DNA from: Kitasatospora sp. SolWspMP-SS2h
Lineage (GTDB): Bacteria > Actinomycetota > Actinomycetes > Streptomycetales > Streptomycetaceae
DNA: 61,747 nucleotides
Reading direction: 5' to 3'
Assembly (NCBI RefSeq): GCF_003259315.1
Contig: NZ_QLLT01000036.1
Span: 1-61,747 of the forward strand
Positions 50,755 to 58,779 of the stretch are shown here, piece by piece (positions within the stretch are counted from its first letter, which is position 1; the number at the start of each line of letters is the position of its first letter). The notes below the pieces were generated by a model. The model was not told the origin of the DNA, did not search any database, and worked only from the letters and a program-made list of their open reading frames with translations. The translations under genes and the position numbers were made by a program.

Positions 50755-52443
50755 TTACGTCCACTGCCCGGTCCCGATCCCGGCGCTGCCGGCCAGCACC
50801 CGGGCCCGCAGCTCGTGCCGCCGCACCTTCCCGGTGGCCGTCCGCGGCACCGCGTCCCAGCCGACCACCAGCGGTTCGGCCAGCGGCGGCAGGTCGCGCA
50901 CCGCGTCCCGCCAGCGCGCCGGGTCGAGCCCGCCGTCCGCGGTGACCAGCACCGGCTGCGGGCGGCCGTCGGCCACCGACAGCAGGACGGCCTCCTCGAC
51001 GTCCGGCAGCCGCTCGTGCAGCACGTCCTCGATCTCGACGCAGCTCAGCCCGGGCACCATGTCGACCTCCCGGTCGAGCACGAAGACCCGGCCGTCGCGG
51101 GTCCGGGTGCCGAGGTCCCCGGTGTTGAACCAGCGGCCGTCGAGCTTGCGCCCCCAGCGCTCCGGCTCGCCCAGGTAGCCCAGGCAGAGCGCCCCGGTGC
51201 GGGCGTACAGCATCCCGGTCTCGCCGGGCCGCACCGCCCGCCCGGGCCGCGCGGGGTCGACGACCTTCACCCGCACCCAGCCGGGCACCGGCCGCCCCAG
51301 GTCGCGGGTGGTCGGGTGCCGTCCGACGGGCCCGGCCAGCGCCCCCCGGGTCAGGAACCGGAAGCTCAGCGGCCCGGTCTCGCTCTGCCCCCACCCCTGC
51401 ATCCACACCGGGCGCCGCCGCCGGCTGGCGTCCAGGAACGCCCGCACCGTCGGCGGGTGCATCGCGTCGAAGGTCGAGATGAACAGCCGCACGTCCCGGA
51501 ACGGGTTGCCCGCCCCGGCCGTCAGCGGCTGCCAGCGCACGTAGCTCGACGGCAGCGCCTCCAGGACGGTCGGCGGGTGGCTGCGCAGCAGCGCGGCAGC
51601 TGCCGACGGGTCCGCGTCCGGCAGCAGCGCGACGGTCCTCGGCGCCCGCCAGAACGCGCTGACCGTCCAGGTCAGCGCCCGCCCGTGGGCGAACGAGACG
51701 GCGCTGGCCACGGTGTCCGTGCGGCGCACCGACAGCACCGGCCAGGGCCGCGCCTCGAACGCCGACAGCCGCCGGATCAGCGTCCGGGTCGAGTGCACCA
51801 CCAGCTTGGGGACGCCGGTGGTGCCCGAGGTGTGGATCACCGCCAGCGGCTCGTCCTCCCCGCGGGTGCGCACCCCCGGCACCGGCCCGCCGCGCAGCTC
51901 GTCCACCGCCAGCGTGCCCGGCGACGGCCCGTCCAGGCAGACCGTCCGCCCGGCCAGGCCGGTCGGCTCCACCCCGGCCGCCCGCGCCCCGCCCAGCACG
52001 TCCCGCTGGGTGACCAGCACGTCCGGCCGCAGCCGCCGCAGCAGCGCGCCCAGGGCGTCCGGCGGCACCCGGTCCGACAGCAGCGCGGGCACCGCCCCGA
52101 TCCGGGCCGCCGCGCAGGCCAGCAGCACGTAGTCCCAGTGGTTGCGCTTGACGACCGCCACCGACGACCCGGGCCCGGCCCCGGCCGCCACCAGCCAGGC
52201 CGCGGTCTCCCGCACCAGCTCGGCCACCTGGGCGGTGTCGTAGACGGTGCCCCGCTCCGGTGCCAGGTCCAGCGGACGGCCCAACCGGACGTCCACCGAA
52301 GGCCGTTGGTCGGCCAGCGTGTCGAACAGCGGCCCCAGGTCGAGCGGCAGCCGCCCGAACGGCGCCCCCGCCCCGCCGTGCCGCGTCCCGCCGTGCCGCG
52401 TCCCGCCGGGTCCCGCCGCGCCGCTCGCCGTTCCGCCGCTCAC
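50755..52443 (-). CDS. AMP-forming acyl ligase 2
   Basis: 562 residues from a GTG overlapping the prenyltransferase stop. The standard ANL motifs are all intact: A3 VIHTSGTTGVPKLV, A5 QGWGQSETGP, A7 FNTGDLGTRTRDG, DREVDMVPGLSCVEIEDVL, and the A10 lysine in TATGKVRR (Lys539). The N-terminus carries duplicated GGTRH units from a 15-bp repeat (about 52378-52410). Compared with ligase 1, it keeps every catalytic residue. Two ligases next to a CoA-transferase suggest two acid building blocks or a shuttle. Confidence 0.92.
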   Translation of the reverse strand: MSGGTASGAAGPGGTRHGGTRHGGAGAPFGRLPLDLGPLFDTLADQRPSVDVRLGRPLDLAPERGTVYDTAQVAELVRETAAWLVAAGAGPGSSVAVVKRNHWDYVLLACAAARIGAVPALLSDRVPPDALGALLRRLRPDVLVTQRDVLGGARAAGVEPTGLAGRTVCLDGPSPGTLAVDELRGGPVPGVRTRGEDEPLAVIHTSGTTGVPKLVVHSTRTLIRRLSAFEARPWPVLSVRRTDTVASAVSFAHGRALTWTVSAFWRAPRTVALLPDADPSAAAALLRSHPPTVLEALPSSYVRWQPLTAGAGNPFRDVRLFISTFDAMHPPTVRAFLDASRRRRPVWMQGWGQSETGPLSFRFLTRGALAGPVGRHPTTRDLGRPVPGWVRVKVVDPARPGRAVRPGETGMLYARTGALCLGYLGEPERWGRKLDGRWFNTGDLGTRTRDGRVFVLDREVDMVPGLSCVEIEDVLHERLPDVEEAVLLSVADGRPQPVLVTADGGLDPARWRDAVRDLPPLAEPLVVGWDAVPRTATGKVRRHELRARVLAGSAGIGTGQWT

Positions 52444-53411
52444 AGCCCACCGCCGAACACCGCGAGGGCCAGGTCGGTGCCGATCAGCAGCGCGCAGCAC
52501 ACCCGGTGCAGGTGGATGCCCAGCCGGCGGGCGAGCAGGATCTCGCCCCGGACGAACCCGAGCACCCACTGCCGGGCCCGCAGCGCGATCACCGGCGCCA
52601 TCACCAGCGGGAACCACCACGGCGCGAACCCGGCCGCCGCCGAGCCCACCACCAGCACCGCCTCCAGCGCCGAACACCCGGCCACGAACGCCGCGTTGCC
52701 GCGCGGCGGGAGCAGCACGGCGGCGGTCCGGCGCCCCACCGCCCGGTCGCCGGGGATGTCGTTGGTGTTGGAGTACACGCCGAACAGCAGCGGCCCCAGC
52801 CCGAACACCAGCGCCTGCACCACCGCGAAGCCGTCGGACCGCCCGGTCAGCAGCCCGTACAGCGGCAGCACGAAGAACCAGCCCAGCGCCGCCAGGAAGA
52901 ACTCCTGGAAGCCGTTGTAGCTGATCCGCAGCCACCAGGTGTACTGGAAGCCGAACACCGCCGGCACCGCCGTTCCCGCCACCGCCCACCAGGGCCGGGC
53001 GGGCGCCGCCGCGACGGCCGCCGCCCAGCACAGCACGCAGAGCGCGACCGCCGCCCACCCGAAGCGGATCGCCTGGCGCTCCGTCAAGGTGCCCGCCACC
53101 AGCGGCTTGCGGGCCAGCCGCCGGGCGGGCGCGTCCGGCCCGTAGTTCACCGCGTCGCTGCCGTCCCGGTACCCGGTGACGTCGTCGAAGGTGCACATGG
53201 CCGCGCTCATCGCGACCTCGCCCGCCAGGAACAGCGCCAGCACCGGCACGGTCGTCCCGGCCCCCGCCCCGGACCCGGCGGCCAGCACCAGCGCGGCCAC
53301 CAGCGGGACGCTCAGGTAGTAGTCCCAGATGTCGAGCTTGGCCAGCCGGGCGTACGCCCGCCAGGGGACCGGGGCCGCCTCGGGGGCAGCGGGAAGTGCG
53401 ACGTGCTCCAC
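52440..53411 (-). CDS. UbiA-family prenyltransferase
   Basis: 323 residues from the GTG at 53411; longer readings need a TTG. About eight or nine membrane helices and two Asp-rich motifs that bind prenyl diphosphate through magnesium: MCTFDDVTGYRDGSDAVNYG and YSNTNDIPGDRAVGRRT. UbiA enzymes attach polyprenyl groups to aromatic or quinone-like acceptors, or cyclise them. No prenyl diphosphate synthase gene is in the window. It is the first gene of the second cluster arm and overlaps ligase 2, so the ligases and prenyl transfer should serve the same product. Confidence 0.92.
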   Translation of the reverse strand: MEHVALPAAPEAAPVPWRAYARLAKLDIWDYYLSVPLVAALVLAAGSGAGAGTTVPVLALFLAGEVAMSAAMCTFDDVTGYRDGSDAVNYGPDAPARRLARKPLVAGTLTERQAIRFGWAAVALCVLCWAAAVAAAPARPWWAVAGTAVPAVFGFQYTWWLRISYNGFQEFFLAALGWFFVLPLYGLLTGRSDGFAVVQALVFGLGPLLFGVYSNTNDIPGDRAVGRRTAAVLLPPRGNAAFVAGCSALEAVLVVGSAAAGFAPWWFPLVMAPVIALRARQWVLGFVRGEILLARRLGIHLHRVCCALLIGTDLALAVFGGGL

Positions 53412-53716
53412 GGGAAACGCAGTCCTCTCGACGGCGGCCGCGACCCGGGACGCGAACTGCCGCGGGGGGCCGGAGACAACGGGCCGACCGCACCGACGGT
53501 GCGCGCGCCGACGGCGCGCCAATTCGCCGCGACGGGCCAGGAGTCGGCGGTCGCCATCATGACATAGTGCGACCGTTCGGACGCATTTCTGTGATCAGAG
53601 AAAAAGCGGGCGATCGGCTATTTCCCCGACCGCCCGTGCGATCGTCCGACCGCATTTCCGCCCCCGCCCGAACGGCCCGGACCGCCCGCCGCTCCCGGGC
53701 CGCCCGCGCCCTCCGC
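53412..53716. promoter_or_regulatory. Upstream region of the second cluster arm
   Basis: About 300 nt with no gene. TTCTGTGATCAGAGAA at 53587-53602 is a nearly perfect palindrome in an AT-richer island (53560-53625) and is the best operator candidate. A leftward promoter for the prenyltransferase operon should lie between it and 53420, but the boxes are not clear. Confidence 0.45.
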
Positions 53717-54028
53717 TCAGGCGGAGAAGCTCCCCGCCCCACCCGGCACGTGCGTCCCGTAGCCCGGCTGCACCGCCACCGACGGGCCCAGGCAGAACGG
53801 GTTGCCGTACACCTTCACCGGGCGGTCGGTCAGGTTCGTCAACACGTGCGCCACCGTCGGGAGTTGCCGGCAGCCGGCCGGGTCGTGGTAGACGTCCAGC
53901 GGCTGCGCCTCGGTCGAGAACACCACCACGTCACCGCTCGCCGCGCGCACCGCCGCCGGGGCCGGTGCCGCCAGCCCGACCACCGAGCCCGCCGCCAGCA
54001 GGGAGATCAGAATCGCTCGCACCATCAT
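53717..54028 (-). CDS. Small secreted protein
   Basis: 103 residues from the ATG pair at 54028/54025; an ATG at 54058 would add a charged ten-residue n-region. A clear Sec signal peptide (VRAILISLLAAGSVVGLAAPAPAA) is followed by about 77 mature residues, with two cysteines (AGCRQLP and NPFCLGP) likely to form a disulfide. The ending YGTHVPGGAGSFSA and AHVLTNLTDRPVKVYG recall small secreted beta-barrel proteins common in streptomycetes; I do not recognise a named family. Not evidently part of the cluster. Confidence 0.7.
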   Translation of the reverse strand: MMVRAILISLLAAGSVVGLAAPAPAAVRAASGDVVVFSTEAQPLDVYHDPAGCRQLPTVAHVLTNLTDRPVKVYGNPFCLGPSVAVQPGYGTHVPGGAGSFSA

Positions 54029-54307
54029 CCTTCGTGAACGGTCGACTTCCGTGCCCATCACGGAACACCCCATCGCTATCGTGCGCACACACTCCGAATC
54101 CAACCGCGCCCACCGGATTCACCCGCCCGGCCGGACCGCACCCCCGCCCGCCCCGCGCCGACCGCGCCTCCGCACGCCCCCGCCCCACGCCCTGCGCGCA
54201 CCGCTCCGAGCCGTCCCCACCGACCGGCCGCCGACCGCCCACCGACCCGCCGCCGACCCGTGCGGACTCCGCCCCGCCCGGCACCCGGCCGGACTACCAT
54301 CGCCCCC
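54029..54307. other. Divergent intergenic region
   Basis: About 280 nt between the secreted-protein and NUDIX genes. Apart from possible N-terminal codons of the former, it holds only C-rich DNA with no repeat or promoter I can support. Confidence 0.4.
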
Positions 54308-54859
54308 ATGACGACCCAGCCGTCCGCCCGCCCCGCCGTCTTCGGCCCCAACACCCACTGCCACTGGTGCGGGACGCCCTACCCGGCCGGCACCACCGCC
54401 TGGCCGCGCACCTGCCCCGGCTGCGGCGAGATCAGCTACCGCAACCCGCTCCCGGTCACGGTCGCCCTGCTCCCGGTGCACCTCCCCGACGGCGAGACCC
54501 GGCTGACCGTCATCCGCCGCACCATCGAACCCGGCTACGGCCTGCTCGCCCTGCCCGGCGGTTACGTCGACTACGGCGAGAGCTGGCAGCAGGCCGCCGC
54601 CCGCGAACTGCGCGAGGAGACCGGCATCCTGGCCGACCCGGCCGAGGCCCTGCTGGTCGCCACCGACTCCGACGCCCGGGGCGGCTTCCTCTGCCTGTTC
54701 GCCCTCTTCCCGGCCCGCGACCTGGCCGACCTGCCGCCCTCCGTCCCCACCGACGAGACCGAGGGCTGGGAGCTCGCCACCGTCGAGACCCCGCTGGCCT
54801 TCCCGTTCCACACCCGGGTGGCCCGCTCCTGGTTCGACGGCGAGTACGCGCCCCGCTGA
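54308..54859 (+). CDS. NUDIX hydrolase with N-terminal zinc ribbon
   Basis: 183 residues. Cys18, Cys21, Cys36 and Cys39 (CHWCG and CPGCG) form a zinc ribbon as in NudC-type enzymes. The NUDIX box is GGYVDYGESWQQAAARELREET followed by GI, with all magnesium-binding Glu residues. These enzymes hydrolyse nucleoside diphosphate derivatives such as NADH, ADP-ribose or sugar nucleotides. It lacks the NudC SQPWPFPxS motif, so it is not a typical NADH pyrophosphatase. Single gene. Confidence 0.93.
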   Translation: MTTQPSARPAVFGPNTHCHWCGTPYPAGTTAWPRTCPGCGEISYRNPLPVTVALLPVHLPDGETRLTVIRRTIEPGYGLLALPGGYVDYGESWQQAAARELREETGILADPAEALLVATDSDARGGFLCLFALFPARDLADLPPSVPTDETEGWELATVETPLAFPFHTRVARSWFDGEYAPR

Positions 54860-54905
54860 ACCCGGCCGGTCCCGCCCCCGCCCCCGCCCCCGCCACCGGT
54901 CGCGG

Positions 54906-56507
54906 TCAGCGCCCCAGCACCGCCATCGCCGCGTTGTGCCCCGGAATCCCGCTCACCCCGCCGCCCCGCACCGCCCCGGCCCCGCACACCAGCACCCGCG
55001 GATGCCCGGTCCCCACCCCCCACCGGCCCACGTCCCCGCCGGAACCCCCGGAACCGTCATCCCCGCCCCCGTCCCCGTCCTCCGCCCGGAACGGGAACGC
55101 CAGGTCCCGGTGGAAGATGTTCCCGCCCGGCAGCCGCAGGTCCGCCGCCAGGTCCAGCGGCCCGCGCACCTCCAGGCACGGCCGCCCCTCCCCGTCCACC
55201 GCCAGGCAGTCCGCCAACGGCTCCGCCAGCACCCCGTCCAACGCCGCCAGCACCCCCGCCAGCGCCGCCTCCCGCACCCCCTCCGGGTCCGCGGCGAACA
55301 GCCGCGCCGGCACCTGCAGCCCGAACAGCGTCAGGGTCTGCGCCCCCGCCGGCACCCCCGGCCCCAGGATCGACCGGTCCGCCAGCGAGTGGCAGTAGAT
55401 CTCCGACGGCGCGGGGGAGGGCAGCCGCCCCGCCGCCGCCTCCCGGTACGCCCCCTCCAGCTCCCGGTACGACTCCGCGACGTGGAACGTCCCCCCGAAC
55501 GCGTCCCGCACGTCCACCGCCCCGTCCCGCAGCCGGGGCAGCCGGCTCAGCAGCATGTTCACCTTCAGCTGCGCCCCCTCCGGCGCCGCCTCCCCGGCCC
55601 GCTCGCCCACCAGCCGCGCCAACTCCGCCGGCGCCGCGTTGCACAGCACCCAGCGCGCCCCCACCCGCCGCTCCACCCCGTCCGCGTCCAGGTACCCGAC
55701 CTCGGCCGGCCCCGCCGCGCCCCCCGGATCCACCGCCACCACCTCGCACCCCGTCCGCAGCTCCGCCCCGCCCGCCAGCGCCGCCCCCGCGAGCGCCCCG
55801 GTCACCGCCCCCATCCCGCCCACCGGCACGTCCCAGTCACCCGTCCCGCCCCCCACCACGTGGTACAGGAAGCACCGGTTCTGCCGCAGCGAGGGGTCGT
55901 GCGCGTGCGTGAACGTCCCGATCAGCGCGTCCGTCAGCACCACCCCCCGCACCACGTCGTCCGCGAACCGCCGCTCCAGCGCCTCGCCCAACGGCCGCTC
56001 GAACAACTCCGCCCACGCCACCGGATCGTCCACCCGCGCCCGCAGCTCCGCCCGCGACGGCAGCGGCTCCGTCAGCGACGGGAACACCCGCTCCGCCACC
56101 CGCCCGGTCATCCCGTAGAACTCCCGCCACGCAGCGAACTCCCGCTCCCCACCGGTCAGTTCACGGAAAGACTCGGCCGTCCGCCGCTCGTCCCCGCCGT
56201 CCACCAGCAACCCCCCGACCCGCCCGTCCCGCTCCCACGGCGTATACGAGGAGATCCGCCGCCGCCGCAACTCCACCCGCACCCCCAGGTCGGCCAGGAT
56301 CCGCCGCGGCAGCAGGCTCACCAGGTACGAGTACCGCGACAGCCGCGCGTCCACCCCCGCGAACGCCCGCTCCGACACCGCCGCCCCGCCGACGTGCCCC
56401 AGCCGCTCCAGCACCAGCACCCGCAGCCCGGCCCGCCCCAGGTACCCGGCCGCCACCAGCCCGTTGTGCCCGCCGCCCACGATCACCACGTCGTACGCCA
56501 CCGTCAT
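54906..56507 (-). CDS. Phytoene-desaturase/PYROXD2-like FAD oxidoreductase
   Basis: 533 residues. FAD fold VVIVGGGHNGLVAAGYLGRAG at the start, LERLGHVGGAAVSER, and a C-terminal GxxPGHNAAMAVLGR. The whole matches the CrtI-related NAD(P)-binding amine oxidoreductases (PYROXD2 group), whose reactions are mostly unknown. GTFTHAHDPSLRQNRCFLYHVVGGG lies in the substrate domain, and a Gly/Asp-rich insert (EDGDGGGDDGSGG) sits near 470. No carotenoid genes are nearby, so a carotenoid role is unlikely. Confidence 0.88.
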   Translation of the reverse strand: MTVAYDVVIVGGGHNGLVAAGYLGRAGLRVLVLERLGHVGGAAVSERAFAGVDARLSRYSYLVSLLPRRILADLGVRVELRRRRISSYTPWERDGRVGGLLVDGGDERRTAESFRELTGGEREFAAWREFYGMTGRVAERVFPSLTEPLPSRAELRARVDDPVAWAELFERPLGEALERRFADDVVRGVVLTDALIGTFTHAHDPSLRQNRCFLYHVVGGGTGDWDVPVGGMGAVTGALAGAALAGGAELRTGCEVVAVDPGGAAGPAEVGYLDADGVERRVGARWVLCNAAPAELARLVGERAGEAAPEGAQLKVNMLLSRLPRLRDGAVDVRDAFGGTFHVAESYRELEGAYREAAAGRLPSPAPSEIYCHSLADRSILGPGVPAGAQTLTLFGLQVPARLFAADPEGVREAALAGVLAALDGVLAEPLADCLAVDGEGRPCLEVRGPLDLAADLRLPGGNIFHRDLAFPFRAEDGDGGGDDGSGGSGGDVGRWGVGTGHPRVLVCGAGAVRGGGVSGIPGHNAAMAVLGR

Positions 56508-56662
56508 CCCGCCGGTCTACCACCTCCCGCCCGCCCCCACCAGCACCCCGACCGCGCGACCCTGGACCACCGGACGATCACGTGGCAGGGTCGGCAGCGT
56601 CAGCACCGCACGGACGGCCGCCACCAGCCCCGCCGTCCCCGCCCCGGCCTGGAGACCACCAC

Positions 56663-58705
56663 GTGAGCACCCCTCCGACCCCCCAGGACCAGCACCACCC
56701 CGAGCCGCTCTGGCGCCCCGACCCCGCCCGCGCCGCCGCCAGCCGCCTGGTCGCCTTCCAGCGCTGGGCCGCCGACCACCACGGCGCCCCCGCCGCCCCG
56801 CTCGCCCCGGTCACCACCGACGCCGAGGCCGCCACCCGCTACGCGGACCTCCACCGCTGGTCCACCGAGGACCTCACCCGCTTCTGGACGGCCGTCACGG
56901 AGTACTTCGACGTCCGCTTCCACACCCCGCCCGCCGCCGTCCTCGCCGAACCCGCCACCATGCCCGGCGCGACGTGGTTCCCCGGCGCCACCCTCAACTA
57001 CGCCGAACACGCCCTGCGCGCCGCCGAGGACCCGGCCAACGCCGACCGCCCCGCGATCCTCCACCTGGACGAGCGCACCACCGAACCCGTCGCCACCACC
57101 TGGTCCGAACTCCGCCGCCAGGTCGGCTCGCTGGCCGCCGCCCTGCGCGCGCACGGCGTCCGCCCCGGCGACCGGGTCGGCGCCTACCTGCCCAACGTCC
57201 CGCAGGCCGCCGTCGCCCTCCTCGCCACCGCCGCCGTCGGCGCCACCTGGACCAGCTGCGCCCCCGACTTCGGCGCCCGCAGCGTCCTCGACCGCCTCCA
57301 GCAGATCGAACCCACCGTCCTGTTCGCCGTCGACGGCTACCACTACGGCGGCAAGGACCACGACCGCACCCAGGTCGTCGCCGAACTCCGCCGCGAACTC
57401 CCCACCCTGAACACCGTCATCCACGTCCCGCTCCTGGACACCCCCGCCCCCGAAGGCACCCTCCGCTACGACGACCTGGTCGCCGCCGACACCGAACCCG
57501 TCTTCGAACCCGTCCCCTTCGACCACCCGCTCTGGGTGCTCTACTCCTCCGGCACCACCGGCCTCCCCAAGGCCATCGTGCAGAGCCAGGGCGGCATCCT
57601 GGTCGAACACCTCAAGCAGGCCGCCCTCCACCTCGACCTCGGCCCCGACGACCGCTTCCTCTGGTACACCTCCACCGGCTGGATGATGTGGAACTTCCTC
57701 CTCGCCGGCCTGCTCACCGGAACCACGATCGTCACCTACGACGGCAGCCCCGGGCACCCCGACACCGGCGCCCTCTGGTCCGTCGCCGCCCGCACCCGCG
57801 CCACCGTCCTCGGCACCTCCGCCGCCTACGTCATCGCCAGCCGCAAGGCCGACCTCCACCCCGGCCGCGACCTCGACCTCTCCGCCGTCCGCTGCCTCGG
57901 CACCACCGGCTCCCCGCTCCCGCCCGACGGCTTCCAGTGGATCTACGACGAGGTCGGGTCCGACCTCTGGCTCGCCTCCGTCAGCGGCGGCACCGACGTC
58001 TGCTCCTGCTTCGTCGGCGGCGTCCCCACCCTCCCCGTCCACCTCGGCGAGATCCAGGCCCCCTGCCTCGGCGCCGCCGTCGAGTCCTGGGACCAGGACG
58101 GCCACCCGCACACCGACACCGTCGGCGAACTCGTCGTCACCAAGCCGCTCCCGTCCATGCCCACCGGCTTCTGGAACGACCCCGACGGCCACCGCTACCA
58201 CGACAGCTACTTCGACACCTACCCCGGCACCTGGCGCCACGGCGACTGGATCACCGCCACCTCCCGCGGCACCGTCGTCATCCACGGCCGCTCCGACTCC
58301 ACCCTCAACCGCCAGGGCGTCCGGATGGGCTCCGCCGACATCTACGAGGTGGTCGAACGCCTCCCCGAGATCGCCGAATCCCTGGTCATCGGCCTCGAAG
58401 AACCCGACGGCGGCTACTGGATGCCGCTGTTCGTCGTCCTCACCCCCGGCGCCGAACTGGACGAGGACCTCACCACCCGCATCCGCACCTCACTGCGCAC
58501 CCAACTCTCCCCCCGCCACGTCCCCGACGAGGTGATCACCGTCCAGGGCCTCCCGCACACCCTCACCGGCAAGCGCCTCGAAGTCCCCGTCAAACGCCTG
58601 CTCGGCGGCACCCCCCTCACCCGGGCCGTCAACCCCGGCTCCGTCGACAACCTCGACCACCTGCGCTTCTTCGAACGGCTCGCCACCACCCGCAAGCAGC
58701 CCTGA
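56663..58705 (+). CDS. Acetoacetyl-CoA synthetase
   Basis: 680 residues from a GTG with GGAG upstream. It activates acetoacetate to acetoacetyl-CoA using ATP. Length and motifs fit the family rather than acetyl-CoA synthetase: PGATWFPGATLNYAEHAL, LYSSGTTGLPKAIVQSQGG, STGWMMWNFLLAGL, SVSGGTDVCSCFVGG, LNRQGVRMGSADIYEVVE and LTGKRLEVPVKRLL, which holds the acetylatable Lys. It allows use of ketone bodies or polyhydroxybutyrate breakdown products. Single gene with its own terminator. Confidence 0.95.
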   Translation: MSTPPTPQDQHHPEPLWRPDPARAAASRLVAFQRWAADHHGAPAAPLAPVTTDAEAATRYADLHRWSTEDLTRFWTAVTEYFDVRFHTPPAAVLAEPATMPGATWFPGATLNYAEHALRAAEDPANADRPAILHLDERTTEPVATTWSELRRQVGSLAAALRAHGVRPGDRVGAYLPNVPQAAVALLATAAVGATWTSCAPDFGARSVLDRLQQIEPTVLFAVDGYHYGGKDHDRTQVVAELRRELPTLNTVIHVPLLDTPAPEGTLRYDDLVAADTEPVFEPVPFDHPLWVLYSSGTTGLPKAIVQSQGGILVEHLKQAALHLDLGPDDRFLWYTSTGWMMWNFLLAGLLTGTTIVTYDGSPGHPDTGALWSVAARTRATVLGTSAAYVIASRKADLHPGRDLDLSAVRCLGTTGSPLPPDGFQWIYDEVGSDLWLASVSGGTDVCSCFVGGVPTLPVHLGEIQAPCLGAAVESWDQDGHPHTDTVGELVVTKPLPSMPTGFWNDPDGHRYHDSYFDTYPGTWRHGDWITATSRGTVVIHGRSDSTLNRQGVRMGSADIYEVVERLPEIAESLVIGLEEPDGGYWMPLFVVLTPGAELDEDLTTRIRTSLRTQLSPRHVPDEVITVQGLPHTLTGKRLEVPVKRLLGGTPLTRAVNPGSVDNLDHLRFFERLATTRKQP

Positions 58706-58724
58706 CCCGCAGCCCGAAAGGCCT

Positions 58725-58765
58725 CGAGGGGCCGCCACCGCCCCCACGGCGGCAGCGACCCCTCG
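58725..58765. terminator. Terminator between acetoacetyl-CoA synthetase and ptsI
   Basis: CGAGGGGCCGCC (58725-58736) pairs with GGCGG and CCCCTCG (58748-58765) with a small internal bulge, between convergent genes. Confidence 0.65.
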
Positions 58766-58779
58766 GGAGTCCGCGACCC

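Noticed and set aside
52440..53411. Menaquinone MenA or heme O synthase
   Set aside because: UbiA motifs are present, but the neighbours are ligases, a CoA-transferase and a PPOX-like enzyme rather than men or cox genes.
54906..56507. Carotenoid phytoene desaturase (CrtI)
   Set aside because: The fold is related, but no crtB/crtE or other carotenoid gene is near and the sequence fits the PYROXD2-type group better.
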